NCBI RefSeq assembly: GCF_900157385.1
Contig: NZ_LT717698.1
Span: 169,312-233,311 of the forward strand
Reading direction: 5' to 3'
Length of the DNA: 64,000 bases
DNA from: Mycobacterium terramassiliense
GTDB lineage: Bacteria; Actinomycetota; Actinomycetes; Mycobacteriales; Mycobacteriaceae
The notes beneath the pieces are model-generated. The model was given only the letters and a program-made list of their open reading frames with translations. It did no database searches and had not been told where the DNA came from. Shown here piece by piece: positions 15,892 to 25,699 of the stretch. Made by a program: the position numbers and the translations under genes. How positions within the stretch are numbered: position 1 is the first letter of the stretch; each line of letters opens with the position of its first letter.

Positions 15892-17847
15892 TCAGTCGCC
15901 GGTGCGCGCGAATTTGATGTCGACGTCGGTGCTCTTGCACGGCGACGGCGGCCCCGTAACGTCCTCGTGGCCGTGCCCGCTGATCAGCGGAACCGGGTCC
16001 TGCGGGGGCTGGGGCATCGGGAAGTGCGCGACGATCCTGGTGTGCTCCATGGCGCCGCCCCGCGTGCAGGGCATGTCGAACTCACGGTCGTAAGTCCAAG
16101 CGCCGCCGTCGAATACCAGCGCCATGGCCGACAAGGGTGGTTTGTGGAAGAAGGTCATGCACCGGTCGCCGGTGCGCAGGCAGTCGGTACGGACCACGAA
16201 GTCGTTCTGTTCCCGGTAACCGTTCGGCTGAGTGCCGCTCTCCTGGTAGTGGCCGTGCACCCCCTCGGCCGGCGACACGGTCCGCGGCGGCAGGGCGTTC
16301 GGATCGGCCACGCTCTTGACGTCGACGTCCCCGGTGCGGGTGAAGGTCACGCTTCGTTTGTTGGCGCAGCCCTTGCCCATGATCTCGGTCGCCTCGCCGG
16401 CCAGCGTCCCGTCGGGACGCGGTTGCAGCGTGAACGTCTCCCAGATTTCACCGTCGACCTTGCCGCACGTGCTCGAGCCCACGCTGACGGCCAGCCAGCT
16501 TCCGTTCACCTGGTCGAGCACCATCGTCGGCACCTGCATGGTCTCTCCGGTCAGGCGGGTGGCGGTCGCGACGCAGCCGGTGGGCCGGCACGCGGAGCTC
16601 ACGCCCCACGTCTCGGTTGTCGGCGCGGCGCCCGGCGGCGGCATGCCCTCGATGCTGGTGATCCGCGCGAAGTCGGCCCGGTAGACGCCCGTGAAGGGTC
16701 CCGAGTTGGGCGGCGGGGTCGCGGGTGTCGGGGCGGCCGTGGGCGCGGCGGTGGGCGACGGCTGGTGGGAGTGGGTGAGCCGGTCGCCCGCCCAGACGCC
16801 ACCCGCGATCAGCGCCGCGACGCCCGCCAGGGCGGGGATCAGGACGGCCGGGCGCCGGCTCCACCGCTTCGTCGGCCGCAGCGGCGTTGTGGGCGCGGCG
16901 ACGCCGAACGAGGGCTGGGTGATTTCGTTGTCGGGGCGGGGCGGAATCTGGCCGGCGTATGCGTAGCCCGGGCCGGCCTGCTGGCCGAGGTGGGCGGCGA
17001 ACTCCCCGCAGCTCCCGAATCGCTGCGATGGCTCCTTGGCCATGGCGGTGGCGAACACCGCGTCCAGCGCGACCAGCTCCGCCCGCCGCGCACCGATGGA
17101 CGGCGGCGCGGCGTTGACATGCTGGCTGATCACCACGGCGGGATTGGAATCGACGTAGGGCGCCGCGCCGGTCAGCAGGTGAAAGGCCGTGCAGGCCAAG
17201 GCGTATTGGTCGGCGCGCCCGTCGATGGGCTCGCCCTTCAGCTGCTCGGGCGCCGCGTAGGCGGCCGTGCCCACAGTCATGTTGGTCGCGGTCAGACCGG
17301 TGGCGTCTTCGATGCGCCGGGCGATGCCGAAGTCGGCCAGGAAGACGCGGCGCTCCTGACCGTCGGGGTCGGTCAACAGGATGTTGGCGGGCTTGACGTC
17401 GCGGTGCAGCAGCCCGCGATGGTGCGCGTAGTCCAGGGCCGACGCGACCGCGGTGATGATGGACACCACCTCATCGAGCGGCATTCCGCCCGGGTTGTTT
17501 TCGACCAGCAGCCGGCCCGCGTCGGTGCCGGGCACGTAGGCCATCGAGATCCAGAAGTGGCCGTCCTCCTCACCGCGGTCGTGGACTCGCACGATGTGCG
17601 GGTGTGACAACCCGGCCGCCAGGTCGGCCTCGCGCACGAAACGGGCCCGGAATTCCCCGTCGGCGGTCAATTCCGGCGGCAGCACTTTCAGCGCGTCTTC
17701 GCGCGGCAAACGTGGGTGCGCCGCCAGGTACACCTGGCCCATGCCGCCCGAGCCCAGCAGCCGACGGATCGTGTATCCGGCGAACACCTGGCCGACCTCG
17801 AGCGACATGGCCAGATCGTAAGTCTTGTCTTCGGGGGTTTTGGGCAC
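15892..17847 (-). CDS. PknF-like receptor Ser/Thr kinase with two extracytoplasmic modules
   Basis: A 651-aa kinase. The kinase domain has GSGGMG, the ATP-binding Lys in [28 protein letters not shown] and YAAPEQL. A single membrane helix follows at about 340-362 ([20 protein letters not shown]), after a Pro-rich linker. The outer part is about 290 residues and appears to hold two related Cys-containing beta modules, each closing with a TRTGD/ARTGD motif. PknF of M. tuberculosis is shorter, with one module. The start is the GTG at 17847 behind GGAAAGGATC; ATG 17808 ([12 protein letters not shown]) is an alternative and aligns with the paralogue at 225. A tandem CTTGCG box lies upstream. Confidence 0.92.
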   Translation of the reverse strand: MPKTPEDKTYDLAMSLEVGQVFAGYTIRRLLGSGGMGQVYLAAHPRLPREDALKVLPPELTADGEFRARFVREADLAAGLSHPHIVRVHDRGEEDGHFWISMAYVPGTDAGRLLVENNPGGMPLDEVVSIITAVASALDYAHHRGLLHRDVKPANILLTDPDGQERRVFLADFGIARRIEDATGLTATNMTVGTAAYAAPEQLKGEPIDGRADQYALACTAFHLLTGAAPYVDSNPAVVISQHVNAAPPSIGARRAELVALDAVFATAMAKEPSQRFGSCGEFAAHLGQQAGPGYAYAGQIPPRPDNEITQPSFGVAAPTTPLRPTKRWSRRPAVLIPALAGVAALIAGGVWAGDRLTHSHQPSPTAAPTAAPTPATPPPNSGPFTGVYRADFARITSIEGMPPPGAAPTTETWGVSSACRPTGCVATATRLTGETMQVPTMVLDQVNGSWLAVSVGSSTCGKVDGEIWETFTLQPRPDGTLAGEATEIMGKGCANKRSVTFTRTGDVDVKSVADPNALPPRTVSPAEGVHGHYQESGTQPNGYREQNDFVVRTDCLRTGDRCMTFFHKPPLSAMALVFDGGAWTYDREFDMPCTRGGAMEHTRIVAHFPMPQPPQDPVPLISGHGHEDVTGPPSPCKSTDVDIKFARTGD

Positions 17848-17929
17848 TTCCGATCCTTTCCGGCCACAGGGCGATCGCCCCGTCAGCAGAAAGGTTGCGG
17901 CACCGAACTTGCCAGATCTTGGTGAAGTC

Positions 17930-17946
17930 CTTGCGGATTTCTTGCG
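17930..17946. promoter_or_regulatory. Tandem CTTGCG box, 11-bp period
   Basis: TCCTTGCGGAT-TTCTTGCG: CTTGCG at 17930-17935 and 17941-17946, between the divergently placed PknF-like start and the glutamine synthetase end. The same spacing and sequence recur twice at 28.2-28.3 kb. Direct half-sites one helical turn apart are typical of OmpR-type response regulators. Confidence 0.45.
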
Positions 17947-18026
17947 CTGCGTGCGCGGATCGCCGGACGTGGGGGCCGCGGATCACCGCCGCTTGCGCGG
18001 CCGGCCCCCACGCCCGACGAAGCCTG

Positions 18027-20204
18027 TCACAGGATGTACAGCATCTCCTGGTAGGTGGGAAGCGGCCACAGATCGTCGGCCACAACGCTTTCCAGCGTGT
18101 CGACGGCCGCGCGCACCGCGTCCATCGCCGGTAGCAGCTCCTGCTGGGCGTGCGTGGCCTCTTCGAGCGCCGACGATGCGGAGTGATCCGACAGTGCGGA
18201 CTTCAGCGTCGCCAACGCCGCGGACAGATCGGCAAGCGGAGCCGAAACCCCTTCCAATGCAGCCATACTCGGCTCCACGCCGGCCTTCTTCAGGGCCGCG
18301 ACGTTTTGCGCGAGCTCGGTCTGGTAGCGGATCGCGGCCGGCAGGATGACCGTCGTCCCGATCTCGAGCGCCAGCTTCGCTTCGACCGCGATGGTCAGCG
18401 CGTACTGCTCCAGGCGGACCTCGTAGCGGCTGTGCAATTCGCGATCGTTGAACACGCCGTATTTTTCGAAGAGTTCGATCGATTCCGGCTTGATCAGCTC
18501 GGGGATCGCATCCAGCGTGGTCTTCAGGTTCGGCAGGCCCCGCTCGGCCGCCTCGATCTGCCAGTTCTCCGAATACCCGTCCCCGTTGAACACCACCGCG
18601 CCGTGTTCGGTGATGACGTCGGTGAGCAGCTTCTGTACCGCCGCGTCGAAGTCCTCGCCGTCGGCGACGGCCTTCTCCAGGATGGAGGCCATATAGTCGA
18701 ACGAGTCGGCCATGATCGTGTTGAGGACGATCATCGGCACGGCGACGGTCTGCCCGGAGCCCGGGGCCCGGAATTCAAACCTGTTGCCGGTGAACGCGAA
18801 CGGACTGGTGCGGTTGCGGTCGCCGGCATCGGTCGGCAGCGGGGGCAGCGTGTCGACACCGATGATCATGGTGCCTTTGCCCTTCGAGGATGTGGCCGCA
18901 CCCTTGGCGATCTGCTCGAACACGTCGGCGAGCTGCTCTCCGAGGAAGATCGAGATGATCGCCGGCGGTGCCTCGTTGGCGCCCAACCGGTGGTCGTTGG
19001 TGGCCGAGGCCACCGACACCCGGAGCAGCCCGGCGAATTTGTGCACGGCGCGGATCACCGCCGCACAGAACACCAGGAACTGCGCGTTCTCGTGCGGGGT
19101 GTCGCCCGGGACGAGCAGCGAACCCAGTTCGGCGTTGCCCACCGAGAAGTTGACGTGTTTCCCCGAGCCGTTGACGCCGGCGAACGGCTTCTCGTGGAAC
19201 AGGCATTCCATGCCGTGCTTCTTGGCGATCGTCTTGAAGGTGGTCATCAGCAGCTGCTGGTGGTCGGAGGCGATGTTGGCGCGCTCGAACATCGGCGCCA
19301 CCTCGAACTGGCCCGGCGCCACCTCGTTGTGCCGGGTCTTGGCCGGAATGCCCAGTTTGAACAGCTCCCGCTCGGTGTCCATCATGAAACCGAGGACGCG
19401 CTCGGGCACCGCGCCGAAGTAATGGTCGTCGAACTCCTGCCCTTTGGGCGGCTTGGCGCCGAACACCGTGCGACCGGCGTTGACCAGGTCCGGCCGGGCC
19501 AGAAAGAAGTGCCGGTCGACCAGGAAGTACTCCTGCTCCGGGCCGCAGAACGACACGACCTTGTTGAGCTCCTTGTGGCCGAACAGCTTCAGGATGCGCT
19601 CGGCGTGGATGCCCATGGCCTGCTGGCTGCGCAGCAGCGGCGTCTTGTAGTCCAGCGCCTCGCCGGTCATCGAGACGAAAACCGTTGGGATGCAAAGCGT
19701 GTTGCCGTTTGGGTTCTCCAGGATGTAAGCCGGGCTGGTGACGTCCCAGCCGGTGTAGCCGCGCGCTTCGAAGGTGCTGCGCAGCCCTCCCGAGGGGAAG
19801 CTGGAGGCGTCGGGCTCGCCCTGGATGAGGGTCTTGCCGGCGAACTCGGCGAGCGTCTGCCCGTCCGAGATGGGCTCTAAGAAGCTGTCGTGCTTCTCGG
19901 CGGTCAGGCCGGTCATCGGGTAGAACACGTGGGCGTAGTGGGTGGCACCCTTCTCCAGCGCCCAGTCCTTCATGGCTACCGCCACCGTGTCGGCGACCGC
20001 CGGGTCGAGCTTGGCGCCTTTCTCGATGGTGGCCACGACGGACTTGAACACCGACTTGGGCAGCCGCGCCTGCATTTCCGCCTTGGTGAAGACGTTCGAG
20101 CCGAAGATCTCGCCCGGCGTCTCCCCGGCTACGAAGCTGATGGCCGGGGGAACATACGCCTCGACGTTGTTGATCGCCTGCAGACGGACAGCGTTTCCGC
20201 TCAA
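18027..20204 (-). CDS. Type III glutamine synthetase (GlnN type)
   Basis: A 725-aa enzyme making glutamine from glutamate, ammonia and ATP. Length and sequence fit GSIII, not the 450-480-aa GSI enzymes. Visible are the N-terminal [20 protein letters not shown] region, the catalytic core ([24 protein letters not shown] segment [35 protein letters not shown]), [10 protein letters not shown], and the long C-terminal helical region. The start is a TTG at 20204 after TAGGAATTC; no nearby ATG exists. It lies 148 bases after the MFS gene, on the same strand as the osmolyte genes. It could replace the glutamine they consume. Confidence 0.93.
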   Translation of the reverse strand: MSGNAVRLQAINNVEAYVPPAISFVAGETPGEIFGSNVFTKAEMQARLPKSVFKSVVATIEKGAKLDPAVADTVAVAMKDWALEKGATHYAHVFYPMTGLTAEKHDSFLEPISDGQTLAEFAGKTLIQGEPDASSFPSGGLRSTFEARGYTGWDVTSPAYILENPNGNTLCIPTVFVSMTGEALDYKTPLLRSQQAMGIHAERILKLFGHKELNKVVSFCGPEQEYFLVDRHFFLARPDLVNAGRTVFGAKPPKGQEFDDHYFGAVPERVLGFMMDTERELFKLGIPAKTRHNEVAPGQFEVAPMFERANIASDHQQLLMTTFKTIAKKHGMECLFHEKPFAGVNGSGKHVNFSVGNAELGSLLVPGDTPHENAQFLVFCAAVIRAVHKFAGLLRVSVASATNDHRLGANEAPPAIISIFLGEQLADVFEQIAKGAATSSKGKGTMIIGVDTLPPLPTDAGDRNRTSPFAFTGNRFEFRAPGSGQTVAVPMIVLNTIMADSFDYMASILEKAVADGEDFDAAVQKLLTDVITEHGAVVFNGDGYSENWQIEAAERGLPNLKTTLDAIPELIKPESIELFEKYGVFNDRELHSRYEVRLEQYALTIAVEAKLALEIGTTVILPAAIRYQTELAQNVAALKKAGVEPSMAALEGVSAPLADLSAALATLKSALSDHSASSALEEATHAQQELLPAMDAVRAAVDTLESVVADDLWPLPTYQEMLYIL

Positions 20205-20352
20205 TTGAATTCCTATCGCTGGGGGGCCCCACGGTTCACGTGGCGGACGACGGACCGCCCCACCATAGGAACGTTCGATGGCAAATTTGTTACGCCGGTG
20301 TCAACGCTGGGTCCGCGATGGTTGCGATCGTGAGACGTCTGTCGGCTCGCGG

Positions 20353-21834
20353 CTACTGCTGCCGCGGGGCTTCGTCCTCACGCTCGGCGTCGGCCACCGT
20401 CAAGGGCAAGGCCAGCTCTTCCAGCGGGCGTCCTTCGGCGGCCACCCCGAGCCACAGCTCGATCAGGCCCGCGATGGCCATCACCGCCGCTCCGATGAGG
20501 AACGACCAGACCACCTGACCGCGCTGCCCGGAGTTGATCAACTGGCCGAACAGCAGCGGACCGGTGATGCCGCCGATCGCCGTCCCGACGGCGTAGAAGA
20601 ACGCGATCGCCAGCGCCCGGGTCTCCATCGGGAAGATCTCGCTGACGGTCAGGTAGGCCGCGCTCGCCCCCGCCGAGGCCAAGAAGAAGGCCACCGCGAG
20701 CACGGCGATGAATGTCCAGGCACCGCCGGTCCCCGTCACGAACAGCACCGCCAACACGACGGCCACGACGGCCGAACCGATGTACGTCGCGCTGATCATC
20801 GGTTTGCGGCCGACGGTGTCGAACAGGTGCCCGAGGGCCAGGGGGCCGACGAAATTGCTGAGCGCCCAGAGGATGAAGAAGAGCGGCACCTTCGCGGACG
20901 GGACGCCGTAGAAGCCACTCAGCAGCGTGCCGAGGTTGAACGTGACCCCGTTGTAGAGGAACGCCTGCCCGATGAACAGCGCCAGCCCGAGCACCGCGCG
21001 CCGCGGGTAGAGCGTGAAGGCCACCCTGGCGATCTCCCGAAACGAAATCGTCTCGCGTTGGCGGACTTTGAGCGGGCGGCCGCCCGGCTGCGGCAGCGGC
21101 TTGCCGGTGGCCCGCTGCACTTCCCCCTCGATCTCACCGACCACCCGCTCGGCCTCGTCCGCGCGGCCGTGGATGAACAACCACCGGGGACTTTCCGGAA
21201 CGTTGCGCCGGACGAGCAGCACGAAGATGCCGAAAATGGCGCCGACGCCGAAGGCGAGCCGCCACCCGATGTTCGGCGCGAAATTCGAGGTGTCCAGCAG
21301 GACCAGCGCGCCGGCCGCGCCCGCCGCCGAACCCAGCCAGTAGGTCCCGTTGATCACCAGGTCCACGCGACCGCGCACGCGCGCGGGGATCAACTCGTCG
21401 ATCGCGGAGTTTATCGCCGCGTATTCGCCGCCGATGCCGGAACCGGTGAAGAAGCGGGCGATGAAGAAATACCAAGGGGCGAAGGCGAATGCGGTCGCGA
21501 CGGTGGCGGCCAGGTACACCGCGAGGGTCAGGATGAACAGGTTGCGCCGGCCGAAGCGGTCGGTCAGGTGACCGAAGAACAGCGCGCCCAGGCAGGCCCC
21601 GCCGATGTAGAACGCCGCCGCCATCCCGATCTGCGCGGCGTTGAGCTCGATGCCGCTGCCCTTTTCGGTGAGGCGGGACGACACGTTGCCCACCATGGTG
21701 ACCTCGAGGCCGTCGAGGATCCACACACCGCCGAGGCCGATGACGACGCGCCAGTGAAATCGTGACCAGGGCAGCCGGTCCAGCCGGGCCGGCACCTGGG
21801 TGGTGATGGTTCCGGTTTGCACGCCTGCGCTCAT
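20353..21834 (-). CDS. MFS transporter (sugar-porter-like, 12 TM)
   Basis: A 493-aa major facilitator. It has about 12 hydrophobic segments, the loop 2-3 signature GHLTDRFGRRN and its second-half counterpart GHLFDTVGRKP. PESPRWL follows helix 6 and there is an acidic central loop. VWILDGLEVTMVGNV in helix 1 is typical of aromatic acid/metabolite symporters. It sits between ngs and the GSIII gene on the same strand, 54 bases after ngs. It may export or take up NAGGN or a precursor, but substrate assignment is inference from position only. Confidence 0.9.
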   Translation of the reverse strand: MSAGVQTGTITTQVPARLDRLPWSRFHWRVVIGLGGVWILDGLEVTMVGNVSSRLTEKGSGIELNAAQIGMAAAFYIGGACLGALFFGHLTDRFGRRNLFILTLAVYLAATVATAFAFAPWYFFIARFFTGSGIGGEYAAINSAIDELIPARVRGRVDLVINGTYWLGSAAGAAGALVLLDTSNFAPNIGWRLAFGVGAIFGIFVLLVRRNVPESPRWLFIHGRADEAERVVGEIEGEVQRATGKPLPQPGGRPLKVRQRETISFREIARVAFTLYPRRAVLGLALFIGQAFLYNGVTFNLGTLLSGFYGVPSAKVPLFFILWALSNFVGPLALGHLFDTVGRKPMISATYIGSAVVAVVLAVLFVTGTGGAWTFIAVLAVAFFLASAGASAAYLTVSEIFPMETRALAIAFFYAVGTAIGGITGPLLFGQLINSGQRGQVVWSFLIGAAVMAIAGLIELWLGVAAEGRPLEELALPLTVADAEREDEAPRQQ

Positions 21835-21888
21835 CTGACTCCTATCTGGGTGAGCAGAGAATTACCCAAACAAGGGGACGGGCAAGCG

Positions 21889-23679
21889 TCAATCCCGGTC
21901 CGGGCGTGACTCCTCGGGGGTCCAGGCCAGCGGCTGGCCGGGCTGGCCGGGGAACAGGTAGTCGATGAAAGCCGCGGCGGTGGGCTGGGGTTCGTGGTTG
22001 GCCAGCCCGGGTCGCTCGTTGGCTTCGATGAAGGCGTATTCGGCGCCGGTGACGTCGGGGACGAGCAGGTCGATGCCCGTCACGGGTATGCCGATCGCCT
22101 CGGCCGCGGCCACCGCGACGCGGCACAGTTCCTGGTTCACCACGGCGGTGACATCGTGGATAGTGCCGCCCTGATGCAGGTTGGCGGTGCGCCGGACGCG
22201 AAGCCGGGTCCCCTGGGGCAGCACGTCATCCAGCGTCCAACCGCCCTCGGCGACCGTCGCCTCGGTGAGGTCGTCGATCGGAATCCTGGACTCGCCGCCG
22301 GTGGCCGCCGAGCGGCGGCGGCTCTCGGCCGCGATCAGGTCCCGGATGGTGTGCTCCCCCGTGCCGATGATCTCGGGCGGCATCCGCAGGGCGGCGGCGA
22401 CCACCCGGCCGTCGATCACCACGAGCCGCAGGTCGTCGCCCTGGACCCGCTCCTCGATCAACACCTCGGGATAGTGCTGCCGCGCCCGCGTCACGGCCGC
22501 GGCCAGCTCGTCGGGGCCCTTCTCGGCGGGCACGCCCACGGTGATGCCCTTGCCCTGCTCTCCGCGGGTCGGCTTGACGACGACCTCGCCGACCTCCTGC
22601 AGGAATGCGTAGTCGCCGTCGTCGAAGGTGGCCAGCCGGGCGCGCGGCACGGTGATGCCCGCCTCGGAGACCAGGCGCCGCGTCAAACGCTTGTCGTCGC
22701 AACGGCACATCGCGACCGCCGAGGTGAACTCGGACAGCGATTCGCGGGTGATCACGCTGCGGCCGCCGTGGGTGAGCCGGATCTCGCCGGCCTCGGCGTC
22801 GAGGACCTCGACCCAGATCCCCCGGCGCATCGCCTCGTCGGCGATGATCCGCGCGTAGGGGTTGAGATCCTCGACGGTTTCCGGGGGCGCGGTGAACAGC
22901 GGCTCGTTGATCGCGTTCTTCCGCTTGATCGCCAGCACCGGAACGCGGACGAACCCCAGCTTTTCGTAGAGGCCGATGGCCGCGGCGTTGTCGTGTGCCA
23001 CCGAAAGATCCATGTAGGCGCGCCCGGCCCGCCGGAAATGGTTGGCCAGGGCCCGGGTCAGGGCCTCACCCACCCCGGGCAGCGCCGCGGCGGGATCGAC
23101 GGCCAGCGTCCACAGGCTCGAGCCCTCCTCCGGATCGGAGAAGAGCAACTTGTGGTCGACGCCCGTCACCGTGCCCACCACGGCGCCGTCGTCGTCGCGC
23201 ACGGCGACCAGGTAGGTCACCGCCTCCGCGTGCAGGTGGTTGTCCCAGATCGTCTCGACCGGCGCCGGCACCATGCCGCACCGCACGAACACGCGGTTCA
23301 TGGCGTCGGCGTCGGCGGCGTCGGTCAGGGTGCGCACCGTCAGGCCGACCGGCGATGGGGCCGTGTCTTCGTCGTCCGGGTGGAAGCGCAGCCGATAGGT
23401 GTGGCTGGGGTCGATGAACAGCTCGGTCGGCGCCCCGGCGACCACCACGTGGGACTCGCGCGCGTAGATGCAGATGTCGCGCCGGCCGGGCACCTCCCGA
23501 CGCAGCGTCTCGGCCAGGGTCTCCGCATCCGCGAAGGTCTGGCCGAAAATCAAGCGACCCCAACCCATTTCGAGCTCGACATCCTTGGCCATCGCGTCGA
23601 CGAGCTCGGGGGGCGAGGCGTCGTGCAGGCCCATCGTGATGGCTTCGGTGTGGTCCTCGGAGGGGTCGACGGCCGTCAT
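21889..23679 (-). CDS. ngs: N-acetylglutaminylglutamine synthetase (GNAT + ATP-grasp)
   Basis: A 596-aa two-domain enzyme. A GNAT acetyltransferase region at about 95-250 (GTVTGVDHKLLF..., GVGEALTRALANHFRRAGRA, AAIGLYEKLGF) is followed by an ATP-grasp ligase at about 300-590 (VVKPTRGEQGKGITVGV, EVLIEERVQGDDLRLVVIDG, FIEANERPGL). This order is that of the S. meliloti-type Ngs, which acetylates glutamine and joins a second glutamine. The ATG at 23679 overlaps the asnO stop by 4 bases (ATGA), so translation is coupled. Together with asnO it should make N-acetylglutaminylglutamine amide, an osmolyte. Confidence 0.92.
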   Translation of the reverse strand: MTAVDPSEDHTEAITMGLHDASPPELVDAMAKDVELEMGWGRLIFGQTFADAETLAETLRREVPGRRDICIYARESHVVVAGAPTELFIDPSHTYRLRFHPDDEDTAPSPVGLTVRTLTDAADADAMNRVFVRCGMVPAPVETIWDNHLHAEAVTYLVAVRDDDGAVVGTVTGVDHKLLFSDPEEGSSLWTLAVDPAAALPGVGEALTRALANHFRRAGRAYMDLSVAHDNAAAIGLYEKLGFVRVPVLAIKRKNAINEPLFTAPPETVEDLNPYARIIADEAMRRGIWVEVLDAEAGEIRLTHGGRSVITRESLSEFTSAVAMCRCDDKRLTRRLVSEAGITVPRARLATFDDGDYAFLQEVGEVVVKPTRGEQGKGITVGVPAEKGPDELAAAVTRARQHYPEVLIEERVQGDDLRLVVIDGRVVAAALRMPPEIIGTGEHTIRDLIAAESRRRSAATGGESRIPIDDLTEATVAEGGWTLDDVLPQGTRLRVRRTANLHQGGTIHDVTAVVNQELCRVAVAAAEAIGIPVTGIDLLVPDVTGAEYAFIEANERPGLANHEPQPTAAAFIDYLFPGQPGQPLAWTPEESRPDRD

Positions 23680-25481
23680 GCGGCCTGCCCGGTCACGCCA
23701 TGGCGCTGCAACCACAACTCGAGCAGGGCGATCTGCCACAATTCGTTGCCGCGCAGCGGGGTGAGCTTGCCGTTCGGGTCGGCCAGCAGAGCATCGACCG
23801 CTTCGGAGTTGAACAGGCCGCGCTCCTTGGCCACCGGCGCGTACAGGGCGTCGCGAACCAGATCCAGATAGGGCCCCTCGAGGTGGGTCAACGCGGGAAC
23901 CGGGAAGTAGCCCTTGGGCCGGTCGATGACCTCCGACGGAATCACCCGTCGCGCAGCCTGTTTGAGGACGCCCTTGCCTTCGTGGGCGATCTTCAGCTCG
24001 GGGGGGCAGGTCGCCGCCAGCTCGACCAGCTCGTGATCGAGGAAGGGCACCCGGCCCTCCAACCCCCAGGCCATGGTCATGTTGTCGACCCGCTTGACCG
24101 GATCGTCGACCAGCATCACCGTCGTATCCAGCCGCAGCGCACGGTCGATGCCGGTCTCGGCGCCGGCGCGCGCGAAGTGCTCGCTGACGAACCGCTCGCT
24201 GGGGTCGCCCTGCGCGAAATAGGCCGGTCCCAACAGGTCTCGCACGCCCAGCGAATCGCGATCGAAGAAGGCGCCGCGGTATTCGGCGACCGCCCCGGTC
24301 AGCGTCGCGGCGGCCGGCGAACCCATCGGCGGGTACCAGTGGTAGCCCGCGAACACCTCGTCGGCACCCTGACCGGATTGCACCACCTTCACGTGGCGCG
24401 CGACTTCCTGGCTGAGCAGGTAGAACGCCACGCAGTCGTGGCTGACCATCGGCTCGCTCATGGCGCCGATCGCCCCGTCGAGCGCGGGCAGCATCCGGTC
24501 GGTGCCGATGCGGATCTGATGGTGGTCGGTGTCAAAGCGTTGGGCGATGATGTCCGACCACCGGAACTCGTCGCCCTCCACGCCGCCCGCCGACTCGAAC
24601 CCGATGCTGAAGGTCGACAGCCCGTGCTGACCCGCCTCGGCGAGCAGCCCGACGATCAGGCTGGAGTCGACGCCACCGGAGAGCAGGCAGCCGACGGGGA
24701 CGTCGGCGACGAGCCGGCGCTCGACCGCGACCCGCAGTGCGGACAGCACCGCGTCCTCCCAGTCGCGTTCGGACCAGTCGGCGCGGTCGTCCCGCCGGCT
24801 GAAGTCGGGCCTCCAGTAGGTGGTGGTGGTACGCCGGCCGTCGGGCTCGATGGCGAGGAGCGAGCCGGGGGGGACCTTGCGCACGCCGCGCAGGATCGTC
24901 AGCGGCGCCGGCACCACGGAGTGGAACGTCATGTAGTGGTGCAGGGCGGCCGGGTCGATGCGGGTGTCCACGCCGCCGCCGGCCAGCAGCGCCGGCAGTG
25001 TCGAGGCGAACCGGAGCCGGTGGGCGTCCTCGGTCAGGTACAGCGGTTTGATGCCGAGGCGGTCGCGGCCGAGCAGCACCCGGCCGCTGTCCCGTTCGAC
25101 GATGGCGAAGGCGAACATCCCGTGCAGGTGGCTGACGAAGTCGTCGCCCCAGCGGTGGTAGGCCTTGAGCAGGACCTCGGTGTCGCTGTGCGAGAAGAAC
25201 CGGTAGCCGTGCCCGCTGAGCTCGCGCCGCAGTTGCTGGTAGTTGTAAATGCAGCCGTTCCAGGCGATCGTGAGGCCCAGCTCGGCGTCGAACATCGGCT
25301 GGGCGCCGGCTTCGCTCAGGTCGATGATTCTGAGGCGACGATGACCGAGGGCGGCCCGGCCCTGTGACCAGGCCCCCGCCGCGTCCGGCCCCCTTGGCGC
25401 CATCACGGCGGCCATCGCTGACACCGCCGCTAGATCGGGGACCCGGCCGTCGAGTCGAACCTCACCGGTGAGTCCACACAC
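23676..25481 (-). CDS. asnO: N-acetylglutaminylglutamine amidotransferase (asparagine-synthase family)
   Basis: A 601-aa class II glutamine amidotransferase plus asparagine-synthase domain. The start is placed at the GTG at 25481 because the next residue is then the catalytic Cys2 (V-CGLTGEV); the upstream codons of the open frame are ignored. AAAGGA lies immediately upstream, an unusually short spacing. MAPRGPDAAGAW, NGCIYN and SDTEVLL belong to the glutaminase half; LLSGGVDSSL is the ATP pyrophosphatase loop. It would amidate the C-terminus of N-acetylglutaminylglutamine. First gene of the unit asnO-ngs-MFS(-GSIII). Confidence 0.92.
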   Translation of the reverse strand: MCGLTGEVRLDGRVPDLAAVSAMAAVMAPRGPDAAGAWSQGRAALGHRRLRIIDLSEAGAQPMFDAELGLTIAWNGCIYNYQQLRRELSGHGYRFFSHSDTEVLLKAYHRWGDDFVSHLHGMFAFAIVERDSGRVLLGRDRLGIKPLYLTEDAHRLRFASTLPALLAGGGVDTRIDPAALHHYMTFHSVVPAPLTILRGVRKVPPGSLLAIEPDGRRTTTTYWRPDFSRRDDRADWSERDWEDAVLSALRVAVERRLVADVPVGCLLSGGVDSSLIVGLLAEAGQHGLSTFSIGFESAGGVEGDEFRWSDIIAQRFDTDHHQIRIGTDRMLPALDGAIGAMSEPMVSHDCVAFYLLSQEVARHVKVVQSGQGADEVFAGYHWYPPMGSPAAATLTGAVAEYRGAFFDRDSLGVRDLLGPAYFAQGDPSERFVSEHFARAGAETGIDRALRLDTTVMLVDDPVKRVDNMTMAWGLEGRVPFLDHELVELAATCPPELKIAHEGKGVLKQAARRVIPSEVIDRPKGYFPVPALTHLEGPYLDLVRDALYAPVAKERGLFNSEAVDALLADPNGKLTPLRGNELWQIALLELWLQRHGVTGQAA

Positions 25482-25630
25482 TCCTTTGACCCTACCGGGA
25501 CCCGTTCCGGTGCGTACAGTCCGGCCGCGGCGATGGGTAGCCAACGCCGCCCCAGTTCCTCCGTTTTCGTTTCCCGGATAGGGCCGGACGGCTTATCGTT
25601 TCCTGGACCACAGTTTGCTGGGAGGCTGAT

Positions 25631-25699
25631 GTGGACGGGACGCCGTTCGGCCGGTACCGCTTGATCGATCCGCAGCACCGTCACAGCTGGCCGCGCTGA
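25631..25699 (+). pseudogene. Ser/Thr kinase 5' stub in front of cdsA-like gene
   Basis: A good ribosome site (GGGAGG) and a GTG at 25631 start VDGTPFGRYRLID, the N-terminus typical of mycobacterial Ser/Thr kinases just before the glycine loop. The frame then turns to PQHRHSWPR and stops at 25697-25699. The stop overlaps the ATG of the CdsA-like gene (TGATG). The kinase body is gone; the stub may now serve as a leader peptide coupling translation. Confidence 0.5.

Noticed and set aside
18150..19880. 576-codon plus-strand frame opposite the glutamine synthetase
   Set aside because: Antisense shadow; Arg/His/Gly-biased composition and no ribosome site.
21994..23871. 625-codon plus-strand frame opposite ngs
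   Set aside because: Antisense shadow of a conserved gene.
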